The notes beneath the pieces were generated by a model. That model searched no databases, was not told where the DNA came from, and saw only the letters and a program-made list of their open reading frames with translations. A DNA stretch of 64,000 nucleotides from Sporosarcina sp. HYO08 (lineage in GTDB: Bacteria; Bacillota; Bacilli; Bacillales_A; Planococcaceae), in contig NZ_LPUT01000001.1 of NCBI RefSeq assembly GCF_001563475.1, forward strand, positions 434,001-498,000, in the 5' to 3' direction. Position numbers and translations under genes: made by a program. This document shows positions 19,751 to 31,501 of the stretch, in pieces (within the stretch, counting starts at the first letter, position 1; every line of letters starts with the position of its first letter).

Positions 19751-21895
19751 ATGTTCAAGACAATCAAACAAACACTGAATGAATTGAAGTTTACTTATTT
19801 ACTAGTATTTTTAGTTGGACTTTCTACAATTCTACTCTTTACTTTCATGTTAGGGAGCGTGAAAAAAGAGACGTTTGAACTATCGGAATTTCAAATTTCG
19901 CCTAAAACGATTCGATCTTTAAAAACAGTTGAAGACACAGAGAAAAGTGAGCAAGAAAAGCAGCGCGCAGCGCATGAAGTGGAGCCGGTCTATCAGTTTT
20001 CGGAAGATATCGCAAAAAATAGACAAGCCATCGCGACTTCATTGTTTGATTTTCTCATTGAAGTGAAAGAGATAGAAGTAAAATCGACAAAAGAAAAAGA
20101 TCAGACAAGTTCAGATGAGCAAATGAACAAAATACATAAGGAACAGCTTGCCGAATTACGAAACAAGCTGACAAGGCTCGAGCAAGAAGAGCCGGACTTA
20201 AAGTTGAGCGACGAAGCGATCGGAAGCTTATTGGCCCTTGATATAACGGAACTGCAAAAAATACAAAAGGCGCTTGTGGACATAATTGCAGAAGAATTAT
20301 CTAAGCCTGTTCGGGCAGTAGATTTGTCGACGGTACGTTATGAAGTCGAACAAAAACTTCGGTTATCATCGGCCATTCCATCCTCTCTTTTACAAACGAT
20401 GATTACGATTGGACGATCACTCATCGTGGAAACGGAGTTTATCCATGTCGAACTGACTGAAAAACGAATCGAACAAGCAAAAGAAGCGATTGAACCGACG
20501 CGTATTTTACAAGGACAAGTCATTGTGCGGGAAGGTCAGGTCATTGACAAGGAAGTATATCGTCAACTAGAAGTAGCAGGGTTATTGACACATCAATCAT
20601 CCGTATTGCCGATTGCCGGCCTTATTTTGTTCGTCTTATTCATCGGATCGATTTTTTATTTACATTTTACAACGTGGCGAGCCGATGAGAACATCAAGAA
20701 AAAATCATTGCTCATCGTGCTAACCGTTTTTTTTCTACTCGTTGTACTCATGAAAATAATAGCTTTAATTGAAAAAGACTTTGATGTGCTATTGGCATTT
20801 TTATTTCCGACAGCACTTGCGCCTATGCTCATAAAATTGTTAACGAATGAGCGGCTTGCGATTATGGTCACGATTCTTTCGGCGGCTACAGCAGGTATTA
20901 TGCTCCAGGAAGGTTTTGCGGCACTCGTTCAAATGGAAATTGCTTTGTATCTTCTATTTAGTGGATTGGTCAGCTTATACTTGCTTGGCAATAGCGGAAG
21001 ACGTTCAAGTATTTTACGGACAAGTCTAGGTGTAGCCGTTTCTAACTGTTTATTTATTGCATTTTATTTACTAATGACACAGTCATCCTATGAGATTTCT
21101 GAGCTGGTTTTTTACTTAGTTGCTGCGATTGCATCAGGGATTTTGTCTGGGGCGCTGACGATTGGGCTCATGCCATTTTTTGAGACGGCTTTCCGCCTGT
21201 TATCAGATATGCGTCTCATTGAATTATCAAATCCCAATCATCCTTTATTGAAAAAAATTCTAACTGAAACGCCGGGCACGTATCACCATAGTGTAATGGT
21301 TGCTAATTTAGCCGATGCTGCGTGTGAAGCGATTGGCGCAAATGGTTTACTGGCGAGGGTCGGAAGTTATTATCATGATGTTGGTAAAACAGTTCGACCG
21401 GCTTTCTTTATCGAAAATCAGCATGGAGGTAACAATCCCCATGATTCATTACCGCCCGAAAAAAGCCGCGATATTATCATTGCACACGCAGAGGATGGGG
21501 CTGGGTTGCTTGAAAAGTACAAAATGCCAGGTGAAATCGTTGATATTGCAAGACAGCATCACGGAACGAGTTTGTTAAAGTTTTTTTATGTAAAAGCAAG
21601 GGAATCAGGGAAAGATATAAATGATCAAGATTTTCGATATAAAGGACCAAAACCGCAAACGAAAGAAATTGCCATCATCTCGATTGCGGATAGTGTAGAG
21701 GCAGCCGCCAGATCGATGAAAGAACCTACGCCGCAAAAAATTGCAAAGCTCGTTCAAGCCATTATTCATGATAAAATGAATGATGGTCAATTTGATGAAT
21801 GTGACTTATCGATTAAAGAATTGAAAAAAGTGGAAAAGATTTTTTGTGAAACGTTAAATGGCACGTTTCATAGTCGAATCGAATATCCCGAATAA
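19751..21895 (+). CDS. pgpH: cyclic-di-AMP phosphodiesterase PgpH
   Basis: A 714-residue membrane HD-domain protein (B. subtilis YqfF). One N-terminal membrane segment (about 15-35) is followed by an extracellular 7TMR-HDED domain, about seven membrane segments (about 285-480), and a cytoplasmic HD domain with PGTYHHSVMVANLADAACE and YYHDVGKTVRP, containing the metal-binding histidines and HD pair. The family hydrolyses the second messenger c-di-AMP, which controls potassium uptake and osmotic balance. GGGGAG lies about 10 nt before the ATG. It starts the pgpH-ybeY-dgkA-cdd-era-recO cluster. Confidence 0.93.
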   Translation: MFKTIKQTLNELKFTYLLVFLVGLSTILLFTFMLGSVKKETFELSEFQISPKTIRSLKTVEDTEKSEQEKQRAAHEVEPVYQFSEDIAKNRQAIATSLFDFLIEVKEIEVKSTKEKDQTSSDEQMNKIHKEQLAELRNKLTRLEQEEPDLKLSDEAIGSLLALDITELQKIQKALVDIIAEELSKPVRAVDLSTVRYEVEQKLRLSSAIPSSLLQTMITIGRSLIVETEFIHVELTEKRIEQAKEAIEPTRILQGQVIVREGQVIDKEVYRQLEVAGLLTHQSSVLPIAGLILFVLFIGSIFYLHFTTWRADENIKKKSLLIVLTVFFLLVVLMKIIALIEKDFDVLLAFLFPTALAPMLIKLLTNERLAIMVTILSAATAGIMLQEGFAALVQMEIALYLLFSGLVSLYLLGNSGRRSSILRTSLGVAVSNCLFIAFYLLMTQSSYEISELVFYLVAAIASGILSGALTIGLMPFFETAFRLLSDMRLIELSNPNHPLLKKILTETPGTYHHSVMVANLADAACEAIGANGLLARVGSYYHDVGKTVRPAFFIENQHGGNNPHDSLPPEKSRDIIIAHAEDGAGLLEKYKMPGEIVDIARQHHGTSLLKFFYVKARESGKDINDQDFRYKGPKPQTKEIAIISIADSVEAAARSMKEPTPQKIAKLVQAIIHDKMNDGQFDECDLSIKELKKVEKIFCETLNGTFHSRIEYPE

Positions 21896-21914
21896 ATGAG
21901 AGGAGCTGAAAAAA

Positions 21915-22385
21915 ATGCTCGAATTGTATTTTGATGATGAAAGGGAAACAGTGGGCGAAGAGATCAAGTCATTAATCACAAATGTATTAAACCATGCAGC
22001 TAAAAAAGAAGGCATCCAACGTCAGTCGGAAGTATCTATTACATTTATGTCCGATGCGGAAATTCAAGAAGTGAATGCACAATATCGAGGCAAAAATCAG
22101 CCGACAGATGTGATTTCATTTGCATTGGAAGAGCTGTCAGAAGGAGAAGTTGCGATCGTTTCGGAAGAAGGAATGCCAACTGTTCTTGGCGACATTATTA
22201 TTTCCATTGACACAGCAAAACGTCAGGCGGAGGAATATGGCCATAGCATGGAAAGAGAAATGGGCTTTCTTGCATTGCATGGCTTCCTCCATTTGCTCGG
22301 ATATGATCATTTAACAGAAGAAGAGGAGAAAGAAATGTTTGGCAGACAGCAGGACATTTTAAGTTCGTTTGGACTGGAAAGGTGA
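21915..22385 (+). CDS. ybeY: endoribonuclease YbeY
   Basis: A 156-residue metallo-endoribonuclease needed for 16S rRNA 3'-end maturation and ribosome quality control. The zinc motif H3xH5xH is visible as LHGFLHLLGYDH near residues 123-134, and NQPTDVISFAL is conserved. AGAGGAGC precedes the ATG. It lies between pgpH and dgkA, 6 bp from the next start, and is cotranscribed with era as in other Firmicutes. Confidence 0.96.
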   Translation: MLELYFDDERETVGEEIKSLITNVLNHAAKKEGIQRQSEVSITFMSDAEIQEVNAQYRGKNQPTDVISFALEELSEGEVAIVSEEGMPTVLGDIIISIDTAKRQAEEYGHSMEREMGFLALHGFLHLLGYDHLTEEEEKEMFGRQQDILSSFGLER

Positions 22386-22391
22386 CGTCCT

Positions 22392-24059
<1,668 letters not shown>

Positions 24060-24077
24060 ACCGATGGGGTGATCGCT

Positions 24078-24857
24078 TTGCTGCATAAATGGGAAGGGAT
24101 CATTCTGAGAAGCATGCCGTACGGCGAATCCAATAAAATTGTAACCATTTTTACAGAAGAAGCGGGGAAGCTAACGGCGATGGCACGCGGGGCGAAGAAG
24201 CCGGCCAGCCGCCTCGCTTCGATTACCCAGCCTTTTACTTATGGAGCCTTCTTGCTGCGTACCGGGAAGGGGATGGGAACGTTAGAGCAAGGAGAGCAGC
24301 TTCAATCGATGCGACATATCCGAGAAGATCTTGAGGCGACCGCTTATGCGAGTTATATTATTGAATTGATTGATAGATGTACAGAGAATAACGAACGTTA
24401 CCCGGGCGTCTATCAATTGCTGCTAGAGGCACTGCATGCGATCAATGAAGAATACGATCCGGAAGCGATCGCATTGTTTGTGGAATGGAAGATGTTGCCG
24501 GTCGCGGGCATTCACCCTGTGCTGCATCAATGTGCATCATGCGGGGCGACGGAAGGAGAGTTTGCCTTTTCCTTTCAAGAAATCGGCTTTCTTTGCCATA
24601 GGTGTTTTCATGTCGATCCTTATTTGATTCGTATCTCTCCAACTCAACTAAAACTGATTCGAACGTTTTATACGGTGCCGATCAATCGGGTTGGTAAATT
24701 GACGTTAAAAAAACCAACGAAGCAATTTATGAAAAAACTCGTGCGTACCATTTATGATGAACAAGTCGGTCTGCGATTGAAATCAAGATCATTTTTAGAC
24801 CAACTAGAGACGACGCCAGAATTATTACCGAGAAAACCGAAAGAAGACAGCGAATAG
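24078..24857 (+). CDS. recO: DNA repair protein RecO
   Basis: A 259-residue RecO, which loads RecA on SSB-coated DNA together with RecR. The OB-fold N-terminus reads LHKWEGIILRSMPYGESNK and ARGAKKPASRLA; a four-cysteine zinc site (CASC ... CHRC) is near residues 153-178. The TTG at 24078 is preferred because GGGGTG is 6 nt upstream and the protein then begins like other RecO proteins; a GTG at 24069 overlaps the SD. It is the last gene of the era cluster, with the terminator overlapping its stop codon. Confidence 0.92.
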   Translation: MLHKWEGIILRSMPYGESNKIVTIFTEEAGKLTAMARGAKKPASRLASITQPFTYGAFLLRTGKGMGTLEQGEQLQSMRHIREDLEATAYASYIIELIDRCTENNERYPGVYQLLLEALHAINEEYDPEAIALFVEWKMLPVAGIHPVLHQCASCGATEGEFAFSFQEIGFLCHRCFHVDPYLIRISPTQLKLIRTFYTVPINRVGKLTLKKPTKQFMKKLVRTIYDEQVGLRLKSRSFLDQLETTPELLPRKPKEDSE

Positions 24858-24876
24858 AGCTGTCTTCTTTCTTTTG
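24839..24876 (+). terminator. terminator overlapping recO stop
   Basis: AAAGAAGACAGC pairs with GCTGTCTTCTTT around a seven-base loop that contains the stop codon, followed by CTTTTG. Confidence 0.8.
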
Positions 24877-24914
24877 TGTTGGGCGGGATTTCCAATGATT
24901 AATATCCGATAAAA

Positions 24915-24950
24915 TCAAAAAAACTGAGGCCTTAAAAGCCCCAGTTTTTA
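24915..24950 (-). terminator. terminator of glyS
   Basis: On the minus strand CTGGGGC and GGCCTCAG form a stem with a TTTTAA-type loop, followed by a T-run. Confidence 0.8.
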
Positions 24951-24965
24951 TGCGAAATCATCTTA

Positions 24966-26351
24966 TTAAAATTCCAAATGTTTTTCAATATAAGCTTTGA
25001 CATCTGCGATCGGCATGCGCACTTGCTCCATTGTGTCGCGATGGCGTACTGTTACTTGCTTGTCCTCGACGGAGTCAAAATCGTACGTAATACAGAATGG
25101 CGTTCCGATTTCGTCTTGACGGCGGTAACGTCTGCCGATTGATTGAGAGTCATCGTATTGTACCATGAAATGTTTGCGAAGTTCCGCATATACTTCATCA
25201 GCACCTTCAGAAAGTTTTTTCGATAGCGGAAGAACCGCTGCTTTCACCGGCGCAAGGGCTGGGTGGAAACGAAGCACTGTACGCTTATCGCCGTCCTCAA
25301 GCTCTTCTTCTTCAATTGCATCGCAAAGGAATGCAAGTGTAACGCGATCTGCGCCAAGTGACGGTTCGATACAATATGGAACGAATTTTTCATTCGTCAC
25401 CGGATCTTGGTAATTGAAATCTTCACCCGAATGTTCCATATGACGTTTCAAGTCAAAGTCTGTACGGTTCGCAATGCCCCATAGTTCGCCCCAGCCGAAT
25501 GGGAATTTGTATTCAATATCTACGGTCCCTTTTGAGTAGTGGGAAAGTTCGTCTTCGTTATGATCACGCAGACGCATATTTTCTTCCGTCATACCAAGGT
25601 TCAATAAGAACTGTTTGGAGTAATCGCGCCAGAATTCATACCACTCATTGTCCTCGCCTGGCTTACAGAAAAACTCCAGTTCCATTTGTTCGAATTCGCG
25701 CGTACGGAACGTGAAGTTTCCTGGTGTAATTTCGTTACGGAAACTTTTACCGATTTGTGCAATACCGAATGGTAATTTTTTACGCATGGAACGTTGCACG
25801 TTTTTAAAGTTAACGAAAATACCTTGTGCTGTTTCGGGACGCATGAAAATTTCGTTTGCAGATGAGTCGGTCACACCTTGAGATGTTTTGAACATTAGGT
25901 TGAATTGACGGATTTCAGTATAATTCATTTTTCCGCAAGTTGGACAAACGATTTTGTGTTCTTCGATCAGTTCAGCCATTTTTTCAAACGGCATTCCATC
26001 AACGACAACTTCCATTCCTTTCGCATCTAGCGCATCTTCAATGAGCTTGTCAGCGCGGTGGCGTGTTTTACATTCTTTACAGTCAATCATCGGGTCGTTG
26101 AAATTTCCAACGTGACCGGATGCTTCCCACACTTTTGAGTTCATCAAGATTGCCGCATCGAGTCCTACGTTATACGGTGATTCTTGGATGAATTTTTGCC
26201 ACCAAGCTTTTTTAAGATTGTTTTTTAACTCGATGCCGAGCGGACCGTAATCCCATGTATTTGCTAGACCACCATAAATTTCGGATCCCGGAAATACAAA
26301 ACCTCTTTGTTTTGATAAATTAACAACTTGTTCCATTGACATTTTTGACAT
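24966..26351 (-). CDS. glyS: glycine--tRNA ligase, single-chain type
   Basis: A 461-residue class II glycyl-tRNA synthetase of the alpha-2 type (GlyQS), not the two-subunit GlyQ/GlyS enzyme used by B. subtilis. Motif 2 ([21 protein letters not shown], given here in parts FRNEI and [10 protein letters not shown]) and the N-terminal [20 protein letters not shown] are characteristic, and the anticodon-binding domain occupies about 360-461. The ATG at 26351 follows TTGGAGGG. A glycine T-box leader precedes it, so expression responds to uncharged tRNA-Gly. It lies convergent with recO. Confidence 0.96.
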   Translation of the reverse strand: MSKMSMEQVVNLSKQRGFVFPGSEIYGGLANTWDYGPLGIELKNNLKKAWWQKFIQESPYNVGLDAAILMNSKVWEASGHVGNFNDPMIDCKECKTRHRADKLIEDALDAKGMEVVVDGMPFEKMAELIEEHKIVCPTCGKMNYTEIRQFNLMFKTSQGVTDSSANEIFMRPETAQGIFVNFKNVQRSMRKKLPFGIAQIGKSFRNEITPGNFTFRTREFEQMELEFFCKPGEDNEWYEFWRDYSKQFLLNLGMTEENMRLRDHNEDELSHYSKGTVDIEYKFPFGWGELWGIANRTDFDLKRHMEHSGEDFNYQDPVTNEKFVPYCIEPSLGADRVTLAFLCDAIEEEELEDGDKRTVLRFHPALAPVKAAVLPLSKKLSEGADEVYAELRKHFMVQYDDSQSIGRRYRRQDEIGTPFCITYDFDSVEDKQVTVRHRDTMEQVRMPIADVKAYIEKHLEF

Positions 26352-26581
26352 ATAAATCCCTCCAAATTAAAATAAGCACCCATCCCTGGACATCATGTCC
26401 AGGGACGAGTGCATAATACCCGCGGTTCCACCCTAATTGGCCAATCAACCATCGATTGACCCTCTTTCAAAAAATCTTGGCTCCAGGCCGCCGTTTCGTG
26501 TCGTTACGGGCTTTCACGATCCCCGTTCGCTTTGTTTGACACTACTTATAAACCTATCCTCGCCTATTCAATTACAAAAAT
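26352..26581 (-). ncRNA. T-box riboswitch, glycyl-tRNA synthetase leader
   Basis: The minus strand carries the exact T-box sequence AGGGTGGAACCGCG (plus-strand positions 26421-26434). Downstream is a strong terminator hairpin (GCACTCGTCCCTGGAC pairing with GTCCAGGGATGGGTGC, plus 26376-26412) followed by a T-rich run. Stem I lies toward 26581, with a GTGTC/GACAC helix and tandem GGC triplets (plus 26487-26492), GGC being a plausible glycine specifier. Uncharged tRNA-Gly should stabilise the antiterminator and permit glyS transcription. The specifier assignment was not modelled in full. Confidence 0.93.
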
Positions 26582-26610
26582 AGTGTAGCATGGTTCTGAA
26601 ATCTTAGCAA
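26582..26610 (-). promoter_or_regulatory. sigma-A promoter of glyS
   Basis: On the minus strand TTGCTA (26610-26605) and TACACT (26587-26582) are 17 bp apart, just upstream of the T-box leader. Confidence 0.7.
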
Positions 26611-26675
26611 TAGATGTCCATTTCGTATATAATGGTCGGGTACAAAACAATTGAACGTTTAGGGCGGTGATACAT

Positions 26676-27305
26676 ATGGAACTCAATAAGCGCCAGACAG
26701 AAATTTTGGAGATTGTTAAAATCGACGGTCCCATTACGGGCGAACAAATTGCAGAGCGGCTAAAACTCGCACGTGCTACGATCCGTCCAGACCTGGCAAT
26801 TTTAACGATGGCTGGCTACTTGGATGCAAGACCGCGCGTTGGGTACTTTTTTTCTGGGAAAAAACCTACGCAGTCTGTTGCTGATAGTATGGTAGGCATG
26901 AAAGTTCGGGACTTTCAATCTATACCTGTCGTTGTATCGGAAGACAGTTCGGTCTATGATGCCATTACACATATGTTCCTTGAAGACGTTGGAACTTTGT
27001 TTGTCGTCAACAGATCCTCCCTATTAACCGGCGTCCTGTCTCGTAAAGATTTACTGCGAACAAGTCTTGGAAATACCGAACTTGAAAAAATACCAGTACA
27101 TGTCATTATGACGAGAATGCCCAATATTACTTATTGTGAAAAGCAAGACACGCTCCTTTTCGCAGCTAAGAAAATGATTGAAAAACAAATCGACGCCCTG
27201 CCCGTTGTAGAGGATCGGGGAGAAGGCCTTGAAGTTGTGGGAAGAATAACAAAGACAAATATTACCGCAGCGTTTCTATCATTAGCGGATGACCACGAAC
27301 TATAA
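26676..27305 (+). CDS. ccpN: transcriptional repressor CcpN
   Basis: A 209-residue regulator with an N-terminal winged helix-turn-helix (about 1-60, [13 protein letters not shown] and [20 protein letters not shown]) and two CBS domains (about 75-205) that sense nucleotides. In B. subtilis CcpN represses the gluconeogenic genes gapB and pckA. The start at 26676 follows a GGCGGTGA SD. It is followed by ppsR, the same pair as yqzB-yqfL in B. subtilis, linking both to control of gluconeogenesis and pyruvate metabolism. Confidence 0.93.
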   Translation: MELNKRQTEILEIVKIDGPITGEQIAERLKLARATIRPDLAILTMAGYLDARPRVGYFFSGKKPTQSVADSMVGMKVRDFQSIPVVVSEDSSVYDAITHMFLEDVGTLFVVNRSSLLTGVLSRKDLLRTSLGNTELEKIPVHVIMTRMPNITYCEKQDTLLFAAKKMIEKQIDALPVVEDRGEGLEVVGRITKTNITAAFLSLADDHEL

Positions 27306-27315
27306 GGGGGATATT

Positions 27316-28134
27316 ATGAAGAAGTTGACATTATTTATCGTTTCGGACTCTGTCGGTGAAACGGCTGATCTTGTCGCAAAAGCTGCATCCAGCCAATTTC
27401 TCCATGGTCTGGAATCTGTTTCAATGAAAAGATTTTCTCATATCGAAGAAGAATCACAACTTGACGAAATCGCTTACCTAGCTAAAGAGCAAAATGCAAT
27501 TATTGTTTACACACTTGTTAAAAGTGCGATGCGTAAAAAGTTGAAAAATGAGTGCACAATCCATGGTCTTCAATGTATTGATTTACTAGGTCCTGTTGTC
27601 GACCGGATCGGATCGGAGCTGAACCAAGAGCCGATTGAAGAACCGGGACTTGTCCGAAAGCTCGATGAAGATTATTTCAGAAAGATAGAAGCGATTGAGT
27701 TCGCGGTAAAATATGATGATGGCAGGGACCCGCGAGGCATCTTACAGGCAGATATCGTATTAATTGGTGTTTCAAGAACGTCTAAAACCCCATTGTCCCA
27801 ATACTTGGCGCATAAACGACTAAAAGTAGCGAATGTCCCGTTAGTACCTGAAGTCGATCCGCCAAATGAACTTTTTCAAATCGATCCAAATAAATGCTTC
27901 GGGCTCAATATTTCTCCCGAGAAATTAAATTCCATTCGAAAAGAGCGGCTGTTAGCTCTCGGGTTAAAAGACGATGCGAATTATGCTAGGATTGAACGGA
28001 TTCTAGAAGAAATTGTGCATTTTGAAAATGTCGTTGAAAAAATTGGCTGTCAAGTCATAAACGTAACGAATCGTGCAGTAGAAGAAACAGCGAATGTTAT
28101 TCTGAGCGAATTGGCTAACAGGGATCGCGCATAA
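27316..28134 (+). CDS. ppsR: PEP synthase / PPDK regulatory protein
   Basis: A 272-residue DUF299 protein (YqfL). The family is a bifunctional serine/threonine kinase and pyrophosphorylase that inactivates or reactivates pyruvate phosphate dikinase or PEP synthase. The P-loop-like [15 protein letters not shown] is at about residues 152-166, and the N-terminal [12 protein letters not shown] is conserved. AAGGGGG is 7 nt before the ATG. It is cotranscribed with ccpN. The target enzyme is not encoded in this window, so which one it regulates is unknown. Confidence 0.92.
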   Translation: MKKLTLFIVSDSVGETADLVAKAASSQFLHGLESVSMKRFSHIEEESQLDEIAYLAKEQNAIIVYTLVKSAMRKKLKNECTIHGLQCIDLLGPVVDRIGSELNQEPIEEPGLVRKLDEDYFRKIEAIEFAVKYDDGRDPRGILQADIVLIGVSRTSKTPLSQYLAHKRLKVANVPLVPEVDPPNELFQIDPNKCFGLNISPEKLNSIRKERLLALGLKDDANYARIERILEEIVHFENVVEKIGCQVINVTNRAVEETANVILSELANRDRA

Positions 28135-28147
28135 AAAAATGAAAAAC

Positions 28148-28185
28148 GAAGGACCGCCTATCCCAATTCAGGTGGTTCTTCTTTT
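28148..28185 (+). terminator. terminator of ccpN-ppsR
   Basis: GAAGGACCGCCT pairs with AGGTGGTTCTTC and is followed by TTTTG. Confidence 0.82.
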
Positions 28186-28266
28186 GTGGAAAAGAACCAT
28201 ACTAGCTGCGATCTAGGATTATTTTGAGGAAATTGTGGTTAAACTAGTGTAATATAAAAGTTTCGG

Positions 28267-28293
28267 AGGAAATTCGAAATTTATTTGTCGAAT
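28267..28293 (+). promoter_or_regulatory. possible sigma-H promoter of dnaG-sigA
   Basis: AGGAAAT at 28267-28273 and GTCGAAT at 28287-28293 resemble the sigma-H -35 and -10 elements, with a 13-bp gap that is one or two bases longer than usual. Sigma-H transcription of the sigA operon is known in B. subtilis, though at another position. Confidence 0.35.
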
Positions 28294-28345
28294 AATGAAG
28301 GGTTTTTGAAAGTAATCTCGAATTCAATTGATATAGGTGAAAAAG

Positions 28346-30160
28346 ATGGCAAGAATACCAGAAGAACAAATAGAAGCTGTTCGATCGCAAACGGATATCG
28401 TAGATCTAATCGGTGAATATGTACAACTGACGAAGCGAGGAAAAAATTGGTTTGGTCTTTGCCCATTCCATGGGGAGAGTACACCCTCTTTTTCCGTTTC
28501 AGAAGATAAGCAATTATTCCATTGTTTTGGATGTAGTGCGAGTGGCAATGCGATTACTTTTCTCATGGATATCGAGAGCTGTCAATTCACTGAAGCAGTT
28601 AGTAAACTAGCAGAGCGCGCAGGCGTCGAAATTGACGCGGTAATTCGAGTGGGAACGGAATCCAATCCCACAAAGAAACATAAAAACTTAGTGGAAGCCC
28701 ATGCACTTGCTGCCCATTTCTACAATCATTTACTCCTAAATACAGTTGAGGGGGAAGAAGCACTACAATATCTTGAAAAAAGAGGATTTTCGCGAGCGGA
28801 TATTGAAAAGTATGGCATAGGATGGTCTCTTCATGATCGAGAAGCGTTGACAAATCTTTTACAACGAAAAGGCTATGACTTAAAAGAAATGGAACATGCA
28901 GGCCTATGCATCATGAAAAACGATGGATCAGGGTATTTCGACAGATTTCGCGGACGTATTATGTTCCCGCTTCACGACGATAATGGAAACATTGTCGCGT
29001 TTTCAGGACGTACACTCTTAACTTCAAAGGAAGAAGCAAAATATTTAAATAGTCCTGAATCGCCGATCTTCGGGAAAAGCAGATTATTATATAATTTTCA
29101 CAATGCACGTCTTAATGTACGAAAAACGGGTAAAGTAATATTGTTTGAAGGTTTCATGGATGTGATCTCAGCAGACCGCGTCGGTGTGTCAAATGGCGTT
29201 GCAGTTATGGGGACGTCTTTATCCGATGCACACCTCATAAAATTAAAACGAATGACCAATCATATAATTATCTGTTGTGATGGAGACGACGCGGGATGGG
29301 AAGCAGCAAAGCGATTTGCAGCGCTAGCCGCAGATAAAGGTCTGGACGTTCAGATTGCTTTACTACCAGATCGTATGGATCCAGATGATTATATCACGCA
29401 ATACGGTGGGACTGCATTTCGTGAAAAAATAATTGAAAATCCCCATTCCATTATGTCATTTCTTATGTCGTATGCACGACGCTCAAAAAACTTATCTTTT
29501 GAAAATGATGTCTTGCAATATATTCATGAAGTGTTGGAACAATTGGTGCTGCGGCCATCTCCGGTTGAAAGAGATGTTTATATCCGGCAGTTGGCAGATG
29601 AAACTGGCGTATCTACCGAAGCGATCAACCAACAATTCATGAAATTGTTAGGACAAAAAGCAAAACAGGCAAAAAAGGATCAACGACAAGAACAATCTTT
29701 TCCTGTTCCAAACAGTGCGCCACCGAAAAATAAAACAGGCATGGAGCGTGCAGAACAGCTGCTTCTTTGCCATTTGTTAAATGACGGGGCATTATTCGAC
29801 AGAATTCGGGAGGACAAGCAAGATTTGTTCATTCAAGACAATTATTCCGCAGTTTTTGTTCATCTTGCTGGATTTTACGAGCAGTATGGAACTCCTGATT
29901 TCCATCGGTTCGCGGAGTCTTTGCAAGACCGTGAACTAAGGCGAATTGTCTTGGAAGCCGCGATGGTGGAAAGAGACCCCGAACATGCCGATGAAGAAAT
30001 TGATGATTGTATTGATCATCTGAAGACATACCGGGTCAAAATGATGATCCAGGAAAAAATGCACGAATCGAAAGAAGCGGAAAAAATGAATGATCATGCC
30101 CGGGCATTGGAGCTGGCAAATGAAATTATTCAGCTCAAAAGATCATTGTCGGCACGGTAG
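28346..30160 (+). CDS. dnaG: DNA primase
   Basis: A 604-residue primase that makes RNA primers for replication. The N-terminal zinc-binding domain shows CPFHGESTPSF and CFGCSASG; the TOPRIM core includes ILFEGFMDVIS and the acidic CCDGDDAG; the C-terminal DnaB-binding domain occupies about 460-604. The ATG at 28346 follows ATAGGTGA, while a GTG at 28337 lies in that SD. It forms the classic macromolecular-synthesis operon with sigA 34 bp downstream. Confidence 0.97.
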   Translation: MARIPEEQIEAVRSQTDIVDLIGEYVQLTKRGKNWFGLCPFHGESTPSFSVSEDKQLFHCFGCSASGNAITFLMDIESCQFTEAVSKLAERAGVEIDAVIRVGTESNPTKKHKNLVEAHALAAHFYNHLLLNTVEGEEALQYLEKRGFSRADIEKYGIGWSLHDREALTNLLQRKGYDLKEMEHAGLCIMKNDGSGYFDRFRGRIMFPLHDDNGNIVAFSGRTLLTSKEEAKYLNSPESPIFGKSRLLYNFHNARLNVRKTGKVILFEGFMDVISADRVGVSNGVAVMGTSLSDAHLIKLKRMTNHIIICCDGDDAGWEAAKRFAALAADKGLDVQIALLPDRMDPDDYITQYGGTAFREKIIENPHSIMSFLMSYARRSKNLSFENDVLQYIHEVLEQLVLRPSPVERDVYIRQLADETGVSTEAINQQFMKLLGQKAKQAKKDQRQEQSFPVPNSAPPKNKTGMERAEQLLLCHLLNDGALFDRIREDKQDLFIQDNYSAVFVHLAGFYEQYGTPDFHRFAESLQDRELRRIVLEAAMVERDPEHADEEIDDCIDHLKTYRVKMMIQEKMHESKEAEKMNDHARALELANEIIQLKRSLSAR

Positions 30161-30194
30161 CCGCATTCCGGTGTATTAAGGAGGAACAGGTAAG

Positions 30195-31319
30195 ATGACG
30201 AAAAAAGAATTATCCGGTGATATGGAGATGGAAATGACAATAGAGGAAGTAAAGGCAGGTCTAATAGAGGCTGGTAAAAAATCAGGAGAGCTGACGCTCG
30301 ATGAAATAACGGAAAAACTGTCTGCATTTGAAATGGAGCCGGACCAGTTTGAGGAATTCCTTGACCAAATTGAAGCGCAAGGAATTGAAATGGATCGTAA
30401 AGATGACGAGGAAGAAGCGAACGAAGAAGAAGTGAAGGCGGCTGCCGAAGAGCAATTCGATTTAAATGATTTAAGCGTACCGCCTGGCGTAAAAATCAAT
30501 GACCCTGTCCGTATGTATTTAAAAGAAATCGGACGTGTCGACTTACTGACGGGCGAAGAAGAAGTAGAGCTTGCGATTCGTATCCTAAACGGTGATGAGG
30601 AAGCGAAAAAACGCCTTGCAGAAGCGAATTTACGTCTCGTTGTCAGTATCGCGAAACGTTATGTCGGTCGCGGCATGCTATTCCTAGACCTCATCCAGGA
30701 AGGGAATATGGGCCTTATTAAAGCAGTTGAGAAATTTGACCATACAAAAGGCTTTAAATTTAGTACGTATGCGACTTGGTGGATTCGCCAAGCAATTACG
30801 CGTGCCATTGCGGATCAAGCGCGTACAATTCGAATTCCTGTTCATATGGTCGAAACGATTAATAAGCTTATTCGCGTACAGCGTCAATTATTGCAGGATC
30901 TCGGACGTGAGCCTTCACCAGAGGAAATTGGAGAAGAAATGGATTTAACGGCAGACAAAGTCCGTGAGATCTTAAAAATCGCACAAGAACCTGTGTCACT
31001 TGAAACACCAATTGGCGAAGAAGATGACTCGCATCTTGGCGATTTTATCGAGGACTCAGAAGCGCAGTCGCCATCCGACCATGCGGCTTATGAACTATTA
31101 AAAGAACAGCTGGAAGATGTATTAGATACATTAACAGATCGTGAAGAAAACGTACTACGTCTGCGCTTTGGCCTTGATGATGGACGTACAAGAACGCTTG
31201 AAGAAGTGGGTAAAGTATTCGGCGTCACACGTGAACGTATTCGTCAAATTGAAGCAAAAGCCTTACGCAAGCTGCGTCATCCGTCACGCAGCAAGCGACT
31301 CAAAGATTTTTTAGAATGA
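30195..31319 (+). CDS. sigA: RNA polymerase sigma factor SigA (RpoD)
   Basis: A 374-residue primary sigma factor. Region 1.1 is acidic and short, as in Gram-positives; region 1.2 to 2.4 includes [30 protein letters not shown] and [13 protein letters not shown]; region 4.2 has the helix-turn-helix [31 protein letters not shown] is a strong SD for the ATG at 30195. It is followed by a strong terminator. Confidence 0.98.
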   Translation: MTKKELSGDMEMEMTIEEVKAGLIEAGKKSGELTLDEITEKLSAFEMEPDQFEEFLDQIEAQGIEMDRKDDEEEANEEEVKAAAEEQFDLNDLSVPPGVKINDPVRMYLKEIGRVDLLTGEEEVELAIRILNGDEEAKKRLAEANLRLVVSIAKRYVGRGMLFLDLIQEGNMGLIKAVEKFDHTKGFKFSTYATWWIRQAITRAIADQARTIRIPVHMVETINKLIRVQRQLLQDLGREPSPEEIGEEMDLTADKVREILKIAQEPVSLETPIGEEDDSHLGDFIEDSEAQSPSDHAAYELLKEQLEDVLDTLTDREENVLRLRFGLDDGRTRTLEEVGKVFGVTRERIRQIEAKALRKLRHPSRSKRLKDFLE

Positions 31320-31323
31320 TACC

Positions 31324-31362
31324 AAAAGCATCAGCGCCTTGCGGGGCGGGCTGATGCTTTTT
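31324..31362 (+). terminator. terminator of dnaG-sigA
   Basis: AAAAGCATCAGC pairs with GCTGATGCTTTTT, giving a 12-bp stem with a T-run. Confidence 0.9.
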
Positions 31363-31465
31363 CATTTTTTTACTAAAAATATAAAACAATTGTGCGGAAG
31401 AAGATCAATAAATCAATTTGTGTCATAACACTATAAAACTTTCAGACTAATCGATATAATAGAGG

Positions 31466-31479
31466 TGTAAGCGTTTACG
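31466..31479 (+). promoter_or_regulatory. cre-like site (CcpA) before acyl-CoA dehydrogenase
   Basis: TGTAAGCGTTTACG matches the cre consensus TGWAANCGNTNWCA in 13 of 14 positions. It lies 5 bp downstream of a TATAAT (31455-31460), a position from which CcpA usually represses. No good -35 box is visible. Confidence 0.65.
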
Positions 31480-31501
31480 TTTAAGCAAAGGGGATGTAGA
31501 G

